DNA of 64,000 nt from CAVTJL01 sp963752325 (GTDB taxonomy: Bacteria; Pseudomonadota; Alphaproteobacteria; Geminicoccales; Geminicoccaceae). The notes under the pieces were generated by a model, which worked only from the letters and a program-made list of their open reading frames with translations, searched no databases and had not been told where the DNA came from. Location: positions 682,001 through 746,000 of the forward strand of contig CAVVXU010000005.1 in NCBI GenBank assembly GCA_963752325.1, read 5' to 3'. Both the position numbers and the translations under genes were made by a program. This document shows positions 28,494-39,233 of this stretch, one piece after another. Position 1 is the stretch's first letter, and each line of letters opens with the position of its first letter.

Positions 28494-28975
28494 ATGGCGA
28501 AGGCAGATCCCGGCCCGGAAGACGGTAGCGCAGAACCGCCGGGCCTTCCACGAGTACGCGATCGAGGAGCGCGTCGAGGCCGGGCATCGTCCTGACGGGC
28601 AGCGAGGTCAAGTCGCTGCGCGAGGGGCGTGCCACGATCGGCGAGGCGCATGCCGGCCCGATGGGCGGCGAGCTCTTCCTGTTCAACGCCTACATTCCCG
28701 AATATGGAGGGGCCAACCGATTCAACCATGAGGTGAGACGGCCGCGCAAGCTTCTTCTACGCAGGCGCGAGGCCGGCCGCCTCATGGGCGCGGTGCAGCG
28801 CCAGGGCATGACGATCGTGCCGCTGGCGCTCTATTTCAGCCCGCGCGGCTGGGCCAAGGTCGAGCTGGCGCTGGCCAAGGGCAAGCAGCTCCACGACAAG
28901 CGCCAAGCGCTCAAGGAGCGCGACTGGCAGCGCGAGCGCGAGCGGACCCTGCGCACCAGCCACCGCGAGGGCTGA
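28494..28975 (+). CDS. smpB: SsrA-binding protein SmpB, two frameshifts near the start
   Basis: SmpB binds tmRNA and rescues stalled ribosomes. From ATG 28494 the protein begins MAKADPG, then RKTVAQNRRAFHEYAIEER, then IVLTGSEVKSLREGRATIG in three frames; one-base indels near 28519 and 28583, both in CCGGGC-type runs, explain this. The remainder (FLFNAYIPEYGGANRFNHEV to SHREG) is one frame and includes YFSPRGWAKVELALAKGKQLH, the RNA-binding core. The repaired length is about 160. The ssrA gene itself is not in this window. Confidence 0.92.
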
Positions 28976-29049
28976 GAGGCCCATCTTCAGCGTTCCTTAA
29001 GCGCGGTCCCTTAAGCCATGGCCGAGGAGCGTGACTTCTCGGGCATGGC

Positions 29050-29928
29050 ATGCTATCCATCGTCGGATTCGTCCTGGTGATCGTGATGGTGTTCGGCGGC
29101 TACGTGCTGGCCGGCGGCCAGTTCGCGATCATCCTGCACGCCATCCCCTTCGAGGGGATGATGATCGGCGGCGCTGCCGCCGGCACCTTCCTGGTCGCGA
29201 ACGGCAGCCACGTGGTGAAGGGCGCTTTGGGCGACCTCAAGCGCGTGGTGTCGGGTCCGCACTGGCGCCGGCAGGACTATCAGGACCTGCTGACCCTCAT
29301 GTACCTGATCGTCCGGCTGCTCAAGGCACGCGGCGTGCTAGCGCTCGAGGCGCATGTCGAGCATCCGGAGGAGAGCGCCCTCCTCGGCCGCTTCCCGCGC
29401 ATCCGGGCCGACCATTTCGCGCTCGCCTTCATCGCCGACACGATCCGCATGATGACGATGAACCTGGACGACCCGTTCCAGGTCGAGGAGTGCATGCAGC
29501 GCCAGATCAGGAAGCATCACGGCGAGCTGCACGCGCGCGCCTCGGCGCTCCAGGCGATGGCCGACGCGATGCCGGCGCTGGGCATCGTCGCCGCGGTGCT
29601 GGGTGTCGTGAAGACCATGGCGTCGATCAACGCGCCGGTCGAGATCCTGGGGGCGATGATCGGCGGGGCGCTCGTCGGCACCTTCCTCGGCGTGTTCCTG
29701 GCCTATGGCTTCGTCGGGCCGATCGCCGGCCGGCTGCTCGAGACCTACGACCAGGACGGCCAGTTCTACGCCATCATCCGCGACTGCCTCGTGGCCTACC
29801 TGCAGGGCCACTCGGCACCGGTCGCGGTCGAGCTCGCGCGCGGCAACGCGCCCACCATCATGCAGCCCAGCTTCCAGGAGATGGACGCGACCCTGAGCCG
29901 CCTCTCCGCCGACCCGCTCGCGGCCTGA
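29050..29928 (+). CDS. motA: Flagellar motor stator protein MotA
   Basis: A 292-residue stator subunit with four membrane segments. The conserved prolines that couple ion flow to torque are in AMADAMPALGIVAAVLGVVK and YGFVGPIAGRLLE; the cytoplasmic loop contains IRADHFALAFIADTIRMM. It pairs with MotB, encoded five bases downstream, to form the MotA5B2 proton channel. No other flagellar gene is in the window, so motAB is an isolated pair, a common arrangement in alphaproteobacteria. Confidence 0.95.
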   Translation: MLSIVGFVLVIVMVFGGYVLAGGQFAIILHAIPFEGMMIGGAAAGTFLVANGSHVVKGALGDLKRVVSGPHWRRQDYQDLLTLMYLIVRLLKARGVLALEAHVEHPEESALLGRFPRIRADHFALAFIADTIRMMTMNLDDPFQVEECMQRQIRKHHGELHARASALQAMADAMPALGIVAAVLGVVKTMASINAPVEILGAMIGGALVGTFLGVFLAYGFVGPIAGRLLETYDQDGQFYAIIRDCLVAYLQGHSAPVAVELARGNAPTIMQPSFQEMDATLSRLSADPLAA

Positions 29929-29933
29929 CGCCC

Positions 29934-30876
29934 ATGGCGCGCGCGAACCGCCCCGTCATCATCCGGCGCAGCGCGGACGGGCCGGCCCATCGCCATCATG
30001 GCGGGGCCTGGAAGGTCGCCTACGCCGACTTCGTCACGGCCATGATGTCGTTCTTCCTGCTGCTCTGGCTCTTGAGCACCTCGAGCGAGGACACGCTCAA
30101 GGGCCTGGCCCAGTATTTCAGCGACGCCTCGACCAACAGCGGCACGCCCTCGGGCCAGGGCGGCCAGCTCGGCATCACCTTCGGTGCCAGCCCGGAGCAG
30201 ATGCCGCACCCGAACCCGCTTCCTGCTCGACCAGCCGATGCAGCGCGCAGGCCAGGGGGACCGGGCCGGGGCGCGGGACGGCGGCGCGATGGCGGTGACG
30301 CCGACCATGGGCGGCCGGCCCGCGATCGTCGACGGGCATCTGAGCGATGCCGCGTTCGAGGCAGAGCGCAAGCGCCGGGAGGATGCACGGTTCGAGGCCG
30401 CCAGGGCCGCCATCACCGAGGCGCTCGCCGGTTCGGCGGGCCTCCAGCTGCTGAAGGACAATCTCGTCATCGACGAGACGCCCGAGGGCCTGAGGATCCA
30501 GATCGTCGATCGCGACCGGGTAGCGATGTTCCCGCTGGGCTCCGACCAGATGTACCCGCACACCCGCGAGCTGCTGGCCGTCGTCGTCAAGGCCATCGCA
30601 ACGTTGCCGAACCGCATCTCGATCCGCGGCCACACCGACGCCCTGCCCTTCCCGCCCGGTGCCGTCTACGACAATTGGAAGCTCTCGAGCGACCGCGCCG
30701 ACGCCACGCGGGTGGCGCTGGTGCAGCAGGGCCTCGACCCGGCGCGCGTGGCCGAGGTGGTGGGGCGGGGCAATTCCGAGAAGCTGGTCGCAACCGATCC
30801 CACCGACCCCAGCAACCGCCGGATCTCGCTCGTTCTTCTCCACGAGCCGCGGGCGCCGCCGCGGCAGGGGCCGTGA
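29934..30876 (+). CDS. motB: Flagellar motor stator protein MotB, one frameshift
   Basis: The N-terminal membrane helix holds the proton-carrying Asp in KVAYADFVTAMMSFFLLLWL. The C-terminal OmpA-like peptidoglycan anchor has ISIRGHTDALPFPPG and NWKLSSDRADATRVALVQQG. The frame changes near 30210, between FGASPEQMPHPN and TRFLLDQPMQRAG, in the poorly conserved linker; a one- or two-base indel joins them. The repaired length is about 313. It follows motA directly. Confidence 0.9.
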
Positions 30877-30879
30877 GCC

Positions 30880-30907
30880 CCGGCCGCCAGACGCCGGCGG
30901 CGGCCGG
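30880..30907. terminator. Hairpin between convergent motB and argG
   Basis: CCGGCCGCC (30880-30888) and GGCGGCCGG (30899-30907) form a perfect 9-bp stem with a ten-base loop, located exactly in the 32-base gap between the two stop codons. There is no T-run on either side, but a GC-only hairpin in a tail-to-tail gap is the usual bidirectional terminator form in GC-rich genomes. Confidence 0.5.
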
Positions 30908-30908
30908 C

Positions 30909-32117
<1,209 letters not shown>

Positions 32118-32204
32118 CGCACCCCCCGAAGAACCCGAAGCCCGCTCAAAAGGAATGGCCGGCGCCGCAAGACGCCGGCCGACCTGCCCGATTTCGTCCG
32201 GCCC

Positions 32205-32837
32205 TCAGGCCGTGGTGTCGATTCTCGAGCCCGTGTCGCCCGTGGACGACCCGCCCTTGTCCCCATCCGCCGGCCGCGGGGACGCCTTGACGACGCCCAC
32301 GAGGGCCGGCCGCAGCAGCCGGTCGGCAATGACATAGCCCGGCTGGAGGACCTCGGCGACGGTGCCCGGCGGCAGCTCGTCGCTCGGCATCTCGAACATC
32401 GCCTGGTGGCGGTTGTGATCGAACCGCTCGCCCTTGGCGGGCACGACCTTTTGGACCTTGTGGCGCTCGAACATGGTGAGCAGCGAGCGCTCGGTCATCT
32501 CGACGCCGGTGACGAGATTGCCCAGGAACTCGTTCTGCGTGCGCGCCTCGGGCGGCACGCTGGCCAGCGCGCGCGAGAGATTGTCAGCAACCTCGAGCAG
32601 GTCGCGCGCAAAGCCGGTCATGGCATATTTGCGCGCGTCGTCGATCTCGCGGGCGCTTCGCCGCCTGAGATTCTCCATCTCGGCCAGCGAGCGCAGGAGC
32701 CGATCCTTCAGCTCGGCCACCTCCTCCGCGGCAGGAGTGGATGCCGGCTGCTGGCCGGTGGCGGCCGCCTCGGCCGGCTGCGATGCCGCCGGGTCGGATG
32801 TGGTCTCGGTGTCGTTCTTCTCGATCTCGTCGCTCAT
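32205..32837 (-). CDS. grpE: Nucleotide exchange factor GrpE
   Basis: GrpE releases ADP from DnaK. The N-terminus is acidic and disordered, the long helix runs through EEVAELKDRLLRSLAEMENL, and the beta domain ends with the family signature NRHQAMFEMPSDELPPGTVA followed by VLQPGYVIADRLLRPALVGV. The length is 210. ATG 32837 overlaps the hrcA stop by one base (TGATG), so the two are translationally coupled. dnaK is not adjacent. Confidence 0.95.
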   Translation of the reverse strand: MSDEIEKNDTETTSDPAASQPAEAAATGQQPASTPAAEEVAELKDRLLRSLAEMENLRRRSAREIDDARKYAMTGFARDLLEVADNLSRALASVPPEARTQNEFLGNLVTGVEMTERSLLTMFERHKVQKVVPAKGERFDHNRHQAMFEMPSDELPPGTVAEVLQPGYVIADRLLRPALVGVVKASPRPADGDKGGSSTGDTGSRIDTTA

Positions 32838-33905
32838 CACCTAGCCTCGTTGTCGGGGCTGCCAAGCAATCGGCTCACGACCCGCGCCGTATAGTCCACG
32901 ATCGGGATGATGCGGGCATAGTTCATGCGCGTCGGGCCGATCACGCCGATGGCGCCGACCACGGTCGGATCGCCGCCGCCGGCGCGATAGGGGGAGACCA
33001 CCATCGAGCAGCCGGAAAGCCCGAAAAGCTCGTTCTCGCGGCCGATGATAGATCTGAACGCCATCGGCGCGCTGTGCCAGCTCCAGGAGACGCAACAGGC
33101 TGCGCTTGGTCTCGATGGTCTCGAAGAGAAGCCGCACGCGCTCGAGGTCACCGAGGTTCGTTACGTCCTCGAGCAGATGCGCCTGCCCGCGCACCAGGAG
33201 GAAGCCGGCATCGCGCTCGCGGTCGCCTGCCCAGGTGGCGAGCCCGGTCTGCACCAGCCGCTCGGCCAGGTCGTCCAGCTGGGTGCGCTTCTCCTCGATC
33301 TCGAGCCGGATCGCCTGATGCGCCTCGCCGAAGTTCCGGCCCGAGAGGCGGGCGGTCAGATAGTTGCCGGCCTCGACGACCGTGCTGGCCGACATGCCGA
33401 GCGGGACCTCGATGATGCGGTTCTCGACCATGCCGTTGTCGGCCACCACCACGACCAGCGCGCGGCCGGGGCTGAGCGGCACGAACTCGACATGCCTGAA
33501 CGGCCGCTCGACGACGGGCGCCATGACGAGACCGGCATAGCGCGAGAGGCCGGAGAGGCTCTCCGAGGCGTCGCGCAGCACCGTCTCGACGTTGCGGCCG
33601 GAGCCCGCGCACTGCGCCTCGATCGTGTGGCGCTCGCTCTCGCTCACCTGCCCCACCTCGAGCAGGCCGTCGACATAGAGACGCAGGCCCGCCTCGGTCG
33701 GCAGCCGGCCGGCCGAGGTGTGCGGGGCGAAGAGCAGGCCCTGCTCCTCGAGGTCGGCCATGATGTTGCGGATCGTGGCCGGGGAGAGCTGCTCCTCCAG
33801 GCGACGCGACAAGGTCCGCGACCCCACCGGCTCGCCGGTGGCGACGTAGGCGTCGACGATCTTGCGAAAAACGTCGCGGGATCGGGCGTTGAGCTCGACG
33901 ATCAT
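32837..33905 (-). CDS. hrcA: Heat-inducible transcription repressor HrcA, one frameshift
   Basis: HrcA represses groESL and related heat-shock genes by binding the CIRCE element. The winged helix is GEPVGSRTLSRRLEEQLSPA followed by TIRNIMADLEEQGLL and HTSAGRLPTEAGLRLYVDGL. The frame shifts near 33055: FRSIIGRENELFGLSGCSMV and the C-terminus VVGAIGVIGPTRMNYARIIP lie in a second frame. The repaired length is about 355. No CIRCE inverted repeat was found upstream, so in this organism hrcA-grpE may not be autoregulated in that way. Confidence 0.93.
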
Positions 33906-34017
33906 CCGGCTGCGATGCTGTATATTAATGCTGCGCACAATGTAGGAGTGCGTGCCTCAGCGTTCAACGGACCCCCTGCCCCCCGCGGCATCGGCGCCGT
34001 CGCCAACGGACCACCGC

Positions 34018-35121
34018 ATGCGCATCACCGAGATCCGCGTCCATCGGGTAAGCCTGCCCCTGGCCGAGGGGCGCTACGCCTGGTCGGGCGGCAAGGCGGT
34101 CGAGGTCTTCGACAGCACCGTCCTGGCGCTCGTCACCGACGCCGGCCTCATCGGCCATGGCGAGGCCTGCCCGCTCGGCCCCGCCTACCTGCCGGCCCAT
34201 GCCCGCGGCGTGCGCGCGGCGCTCGAGGAGGTGGCCCCGGTCGTGCTTGGCGCCGACCCGGCTAGCCTGGGCGCCCTGCACGAGCGCATCGACCAGGCGC
34301 TGAAGGGGCAGAGCTTCACGAAGTCGGCGATCGACATGGCCTGCCTCGACCTGGTGGGCCAGGCGACGGGCTTGCCGGTCTCGGGCCTTCTGGGCGGCGC
34401 TCGCGGCGACGCCGTGGCGCTCTACCGGGCGATATCGCAAGAGACACCCGACGCCATGGCCGCCAAGGTCGGGCAGTACCGCCGGGAGGGCTACACCAAG
34501 TTCCAGCTCAAGGTCGGCGGCGATCCGGACACCGACATCGAGCGAATCCACGCCGCAAGGGCTGTCCTGGGCCCCCGCGACGTGCTCGTCGCCGACGCCA
34601 ACACCGGCTGGCTGCCCCATCAGGCGCTGCGGGTGGTGCGCGCCGTGCGCGACCTGGACGTCTATATCGAGCAGCCCTGCGCCACCTACGAAGCCTGCCT
34701 CGTCGTCCGGCGCGCCACCGACCTGCCCTTCATTCTGGACGAGAGCATCCAGGACCTGCCGAGCCTCGTGCGCGCCCATGCCGACGGTGCCGCGGATGTG
34801 GTCAACATCAAGATCGGCAAGGTGGGTGGCCTGAGCCGCGCCCGGCTGATGCGCGATCTCTGCGCCGAGCTCGGCATCGCGATGACGATCGAGGACAGCT
34901 GGGGCGGGGATATCGTGACGGCCGCGATAGCACATCTGGCGCACAGCACGCCCGAGGCGCTGCGATTCTCCGCGACCGACTTCAACAGCTACGTGACGCG
35001 CCGCATCGCCGACGGCGCGCCACAGCGGGAGCACGGCCTGTTCCGTGCCTCGACGGCAGCTGGGCTGGGGGTGACACCGCTCGCCGAAGCCCTCGGCGAG
35101 CCGGTGCACATCTGTCGATGA
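34018..35121 (+). CDS. Enolase-superfamily enzyme, muconate lactonising/racemase subgroup
   Basis: A 367-residue enzyme from ATG 34018 (MRITEIRVHRVSLPLAEGRY). The barrel has the KxK base in KFQLKVGG, the metal ligands in VLVADANTGW (Asp), YIEQPC (Glu) and FILDESIQDLPS (Asp), and the second Lys in VNIKIGKVGGL. This is the MLE-subgroup set for abstraction of an alpha proton. The N-terminal SGGKAVEVFDSTVLALVTD and GEACPLGPAYLPAHA resemble hydroxyproline dehydratase or hydroxyproline-betaine epimerase, but I cannot assign the substrate. It is intact. Confidence 0.82.
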   Translation: MRITEIRVHRVSLPLAEGRYAWSGGKAVEVFDSTVLALVTDAGLIGHGEACPLGPAYLPAHARGVRAALEEVAPVVLGADPASLGALHERIDQALKGQSFTKSAIDMACLDLVGQATGLPVSGLLGGARGDAVALYRAISQETPDAMAAKVGQYRREGYTKFQLKVGGDPDTDIERIHAARAVLGPRDVLVADANTGWLPHQALRVVRAVRDLDVYIEQPCATYEACLVVRRATDLPFILDESIQDLPSLVRAHADGAADVVNIKIGKVGGLSRARLMRDLCAELGIAMTIEDSWGGDIVTAAIAHLAHSTPEALRFSATDFNSYVTRRIADGAPQREHGLFRASTAAGLGVTPLAEALGEPVHICR

Positions 35122-35166
35122 GGGGCTGAGCCCCTCGGGTATCGATGAGGCGCCGAGCGCCTGGCG

Positions 35167-35571
35167 TCAGACGCAGGGAGCCATCGGGCGGGGACCACGC
35201 GGGCCACGCGGGCCACCGAAGCCACCACCGGGACCACCGCCACCGCCAAAGCCGCCGCGATCCGGCCGCGGGCCGCGCGGGCCGCGCATGCCGCCGCCCG
35301 GGCCACCGCCGCCACCGGGACCGCCGCGGTCCTCGGCGATGCGAACGGCGAGCGGACGACCGCCCATCTGGAAGCCGTCCAGCTCGCGGATGGCATTTTG
35401 GGCCTGCTCGGGCGAGCCCATCTCGACGAAGCCGAAGCCGCGCGAGCGTCCGGTTTCCCGGTCGGTCGCGATCTTGGCGTAGACGACCTCACCATGTGCG
35501 CCGAACAGGTCCTGCAGCTGCTCGACGGTCGTGGTGAAAGGAAAGTTGGCGACAAAAAGCTTGCGCGACAT
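35167..35571 (-). CDS. RNA-binding protein with one RRM domain and Gly/Arg-rich tail
   Basis: Residues 1-80 form one RNA recognition motif: RNP2 is KLFVANFPF and RNP1 is RSRGFGFVEM. The tail, about 50 residues, is a low-complexity run of GGG, RGPRGP and FGGP units, coded by the repetitive stretch 35170-35335. Such short RRM-RGG proteins occur in cyanobacteria and some proteobacteria and often respond to cold; that function is inferred. ATG 35571 overlaps no other gene and is preceded by a 292-base upstream region without a recognised gene. Confidence 0.88.
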   Translation of the reverse strand: MSRKLFVANFPFTTTVEQLQDLFGAHGEVVYAKIATDRETGRSRGFGFVEMGSPEQAQNAIRELDGFQMGGRPLAVRIAEDRGGPGGGGGPGGGMRGPRGPRPDRGGFGGGGGPGGGFGGPRGPRGPRPMAPCV

Positions 35572-35863
35572 CAGGCTGATCCAGGGTACGTTGGAAAAAG
35601 CGAGGCTCCGCCGGTCGACTGGCAACACACGTCCACGGCCCGCACCCGTCGGTCCGGCGAAAACTGACGACGACGTACCCCGACGATTGTCGACGCCGCG
35701 CGATCATGGACCCGGAAGGAAAGCTGCCGATACATAGCCGACAGCCAGGGCGATTCGAGCTGGAGCGGAATGCGACGTCGTTCCTTGAACGGTGGTTTCC
35801 TCGGTTTGCAGTATATCCAAGAGCCGGTCGCTGCGCGAGGGCAAAGTTGTTGCTCGCCCGGCA
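35572..35863. other. Upstream region of the RRM gene
   Basis: This 292-base gap separates the RRM gene from the MFS gene, both on the minus strand. A TATACT hexamer on the minus strand (35810-35815) would give a leader of about 230 bases, but no -35 hexamer is well placed. A 97-codon minus-strand frame fills the region and ends in a TGATG overlap with the RRM start; its Arg-rich sequence resembles no known protein. A long structured leader, as in cold-shock genes, is possible. Confidence 0.3.
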
Positions 35864-37148
35864 TCAGACGAGGCTCTCCGCCGCCTCCTTCTCGTCACGC
35901 GCCTCGCCCGGGCTCTGCTCGACCGCGGCCTCCTGCGCGATCGCAGTGGCGACCGGCGTGGCGCTCGACGAGACGGTGATCGTCGGCCCCTGCTCGGCCA
36001 GCGGCTTGGCGGCCCGGCGCGTCATCCGCCAGAGGGCGAAGAGCCCGATCCAGGCGTGAATGGCGCCGATGAAGAGGGGGAAGCCGGAGGGCCCGATCGC
36101 CTGCATGACGCTCGAGCTCACGATCGGACCGAGGATGGCACCCGCACCATTGGCGAGTAGCAGCGCCCCGCTGGCGCCCACCATCTGATCGGGCGTCATG
36201 AAGTCATTCGCGTGCGCCACGCACATGGAATACATGGGCAGCGACAGTCCCGCCCAAAGGAAGAAGAGGAAGAAGAGGGGCCAGGGCGGTGTGCCCGAGG
36301 CGAAGGAGGCGGCGAATCCGACGATGGCCGCGAGGAATGTCGTGACGGCGATCACCTGGCGACGGTCGAAGCGATCGGAGAGCACGCCCAGCGGCCACTG
36401 GAACAGCATGCCGCCCACGACCGCCAGCGCCATGAAGAGCGAGATGCCGGCGACCGAGAGGCCGACCGCGCGAGCGTAGACCGGGCCGATGCCGTAGAGC
36501 CCGCCCTGGGCCACGCCGATGCTGAAGATGGCGACGGCGCCCAGCGGCGAGGCCCGGTAGAGCTCCTTGAGGCCGACGCGCCGCGAGGCGGTGATGGCGG
36601 GTGCGGGCGAGGCCGACAGCAGCATCGGGATCACGCCCAGCGACAAGAGGACGGAGACGAGGATGAAGAGCGGGTAGTCGGCCGGCGAGGAGACGTTGAG
36701 CAGGAGCTGGCCGCCCGCCACGCCGCCCAGCTGGATCACCATGTAGGCCGAGAGGATCTGGCCCCTGAACTCGTTCGTGGCCTTGCTGTTGAGCCAGCTC
36801 TCGGCGGTGAGGAAGACGCCGCACAGGGCGACCCCGGTGCCGAAGCGCATCAGGAACCAGGTGACGGGATCGACCTCGACCGACTGGACGAGGATCGTGC
36901 AGGAGGCGAGCGAGCCCAGGGCCGCGAAGACGCGGACATGGCCGACGCGCCGGATCAGCGCCGGCACCAGCGTTGAGCCGCCGAGGAAGCCGATGTAGTA
37001 GCCCGACATCACGATGCCCGTGACGGCCGTCGGGAAAGTGCGCCATCGCGGCGCGCACGCCGGTGAGCGAGCCCTGCAGGCCGTGACCCAGCATGAGCAC
37101 CAGGATGCCGATGAAGAGCGCCCAGTTGGCGCGCAGGACGTAGAGCAT
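35864..37148 (-). CDS. MFS transporter (YcaD-like), one frameshift
   Basis: Twelve hydrophobic segments can be traced over about 428 residues. The N-terminus MLYVLRANWALFIGILVLML is in one frame and GIVMSGYYIGFLGGSTLVPA in the next; one extra base near 37033 explains it. The MFS loop between helices 8 and 9 is PLGVLSDRFDRRQVI. The YcaD-type group has no firm substrate; an anion or sugar exporter is speculation. The C-terminal cytoplasmic tail is Ala/Glu-rich. It is divergent from the hydantoinase gene. Confidence 0.83.
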
Positions 37149-37176
37149 GCGTTTGGCCTCGCTCGGTCGACCCGTT

Positions 37177-37199
37177 GCCGGTCGGTGCCGACGACCGGC
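37177..37199. promoter_or_regulatory. Perfect inverted repeat in the MFS/hydantoinase divergent gap
   Basis: GCCGGTCG (37177-37184) and CGACCGGC (37192-37199) are perfect inverted repeats with a seven-base spacer. The gap is only 97 bases and serves two divergent genes, so a shared operator is plausible. A transcribed hairpin is the alternative. Confidence 0.35.
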
Positions 37200-37245
37200 T
37201 TCTAGCCGCTCCGCCGCTCCCTGTCTTCCGGCGGGACGCGCGGGC

Positions 37246-39216
37246 TTGAGCTTCCGTCTCGGCATCGACACGGGCGGGACCTACACGGACGCCGTCCTGC
37301 TCGACCGCGAGCGGCGGGTGGCGCGCGCCTGCAAGGCCCTGACGACGCACGGCGATCTGGCCCAGGGCATCGGCGAGGCGATGGCCGGGGTGCTGGACGG
37401 CGCGGCGGTCGGATCTGGCCTTCGTCGGCCTCTCGACCACGCTCGCCACCAACGCCCTGGTCGAGGGCCGGGGCGCGCCCGTGGGCCTGATCCTGATCGG
37501 CGCCGAGCCCGAGATGCTGGAGCGTGGCGGCCTCGGGGCGGCGCTGCGCGGCGATCCGGTGCGCTTCCTTGCCGGCGGTCACGAGGCGAGTGGGCGCGAG
37601 CGCCAGCCGCTCGACCGCGCGGCGGCGGTCGCGGCCATCCGCGCCCTGTCATCGGAGGTCGAGGCGCTGGCCGTGGTCGGGCGCTTCGCTGTCCGCAACC
37701 CCGCCCACGAGCTGGCGGTGGCAGCGCTCGCGAGCGAGACGTCGGGGCTTCCCTGCACCGTCTCGCACGCGCTGTCGGTGCGGCTGGACGCGCCACGCCG
37801 GGCCGTGACGACCCTCCTCAACGCCCGGCTCATCCCCGAGATCCGGCAGCTGATCCTGGCCGTCCGGCGGCTGCTGGCGAGCGCGGACGATCGCGGCACC
37901 CTTGATGGTGATGAAGGGCGACGGCTCGCTCGTCGCCGCCGACATCGCCGTCGCCCGGCCGGTCGAGACCATCCTTTCGGGACCCGCGGCCAGCCTCATC
38001 GGCGCCGGCTTCCTCGCCGGGCGGCAGCATGCGGTGGTGGTCGATGTGGGTGGCACCACGACCGATGTGGCGATCCTCGAGAACGGCAGGCCGAGGCTCG
38101 ATCCCGACGGCGCCTCCGTCGGCGGCCATCGCACCATGGTCGAGGCGGTGGCCCTCCGCACCCGCGGGCTCGGCGGGGACAGCGAGGTGCGGGTCGAGGG
38201 CGCCCTGCTCCTGCTGGGGCCACGCCGTGCCGTCCCCCTCAGCCTGCTCGCCACGCGCCATCCGCAGGTCCTGGAGGCGCTACAGGCCCAGCAGGCACGG
38301 CCCGCCGCCCGGCCGCACGATGGTCGCTTCTTTCTGGTGCGGGGGGACCACCGAACGGCGGCCGGGCTCGGTGGCGGCCAGCGGCGACTGCTCGAGAGCC
38401 TCGCCAACGGACCCGTTGCGATCGAGGAGATCGAGGCGCGGCACGGCCTGGGTCGATCGCTCGAGCGGCTGATCGAGCGCGGGCTCGTGGCGGTGAGCGC
38501 CTTCACGCCCAGCGACGCGGCGCATCTCCTGGGCCAGCAGCACACCTGGTCGACGCCGGCAGCCGAGGCGGGCGGGTCGCTTCTGGCCCGGCAGCTGGGC
38601 CTGGCCTCGGCGGCCGAGGCGGCCTCGCTGGTGATCGAGCATCGCCTGCCGGCAGAGCGCCGAGGCGGTGGCGCTGTCGGCGCTGGACGTTGAGACCGGC
38701 GAGACCACAGCGATGCTGCCGGCCGCGATGGCGCGAACGCTCGCCCGCCCGCTGCCGGCCGCACGCCTGCTCGAGCTGCGGCTGGAGCTGACGCTGCCGC
38801 TGGTGGCGCTGGGCGGGCCGGCGCCGATCCTCTATCCGGCCGTGGCCGAGCGGCTGGGCGCCGAGCTCCTGCTGCCCGAGCACCATGCGGTGGGCAATGC
38901 CGTGGGCGCCGTCGTGGCCGAGGTGGTGCAACGGGCGACCGTCCTGGTGACACCGTTCGGCGAGGCCGCGTTCCGTGTCCATCTGCCGGAGGGTGCCGCG
39001 GACCTGGACGGCCTGGACGCGGCGCTGGCCCTGGCGGAGCGGCGGGCCGGCGAGCTGGCGCTGGCCCGGGCGGCAGCGGCGGGTGCCGAGGCCCCGCGCG
39101 TCGAGGTCACGCGGGAGGTGCGCTCCGCGACACTCGACGGCGGCCTCGAGAAGGTCCTAGAGGCGGCGATCACCGCGGTGGCGATCGGGCGCGCTCCGGG
39201 CGGCGCCGACGCGTAG
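37246..39216 (+). CDS. Hydantoinase/oxoprolinase family protein, three frameshifts
   Basis: An ATP-dependent amidohydrolase-type protein of about 657 residues (HyuA/OplA-A related). The phosphate-1 motif is LGIDTGGTYTDAVLLDRE near the N-terminus; the second half has VVVDVGGTTTDVAILENG, the actin-like ATPase signature, and SGPAASLIGAGFLAG. The C-terminal part contains PILYPAVAERLG and LPEHHAVGNAVGAVVAEV. Single-base indels near 37412, 37898 and 38652 split it into four frames. The start is TTG 37246, the only plausible codon before LSFRLGIDTGG. The substrate is unknown; no HyuB-type partner is adjacent. Confidence 0.82.
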
Positions 39217-39233
39217 CCGGCCGGCCGGCCGCC

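Noticed and set aside
33906..34017. CIRCE element upstream of hrcA
   Set aside because: Only a partial GCACTC-like half-site is present and no matching second half was found.
35571..35864. 97-codon leader peptide before the RRM gene
   Set aside because: The TGATG overlap is attractive, but the sequence is basic, irregular and has no ribosome site or known relatives.
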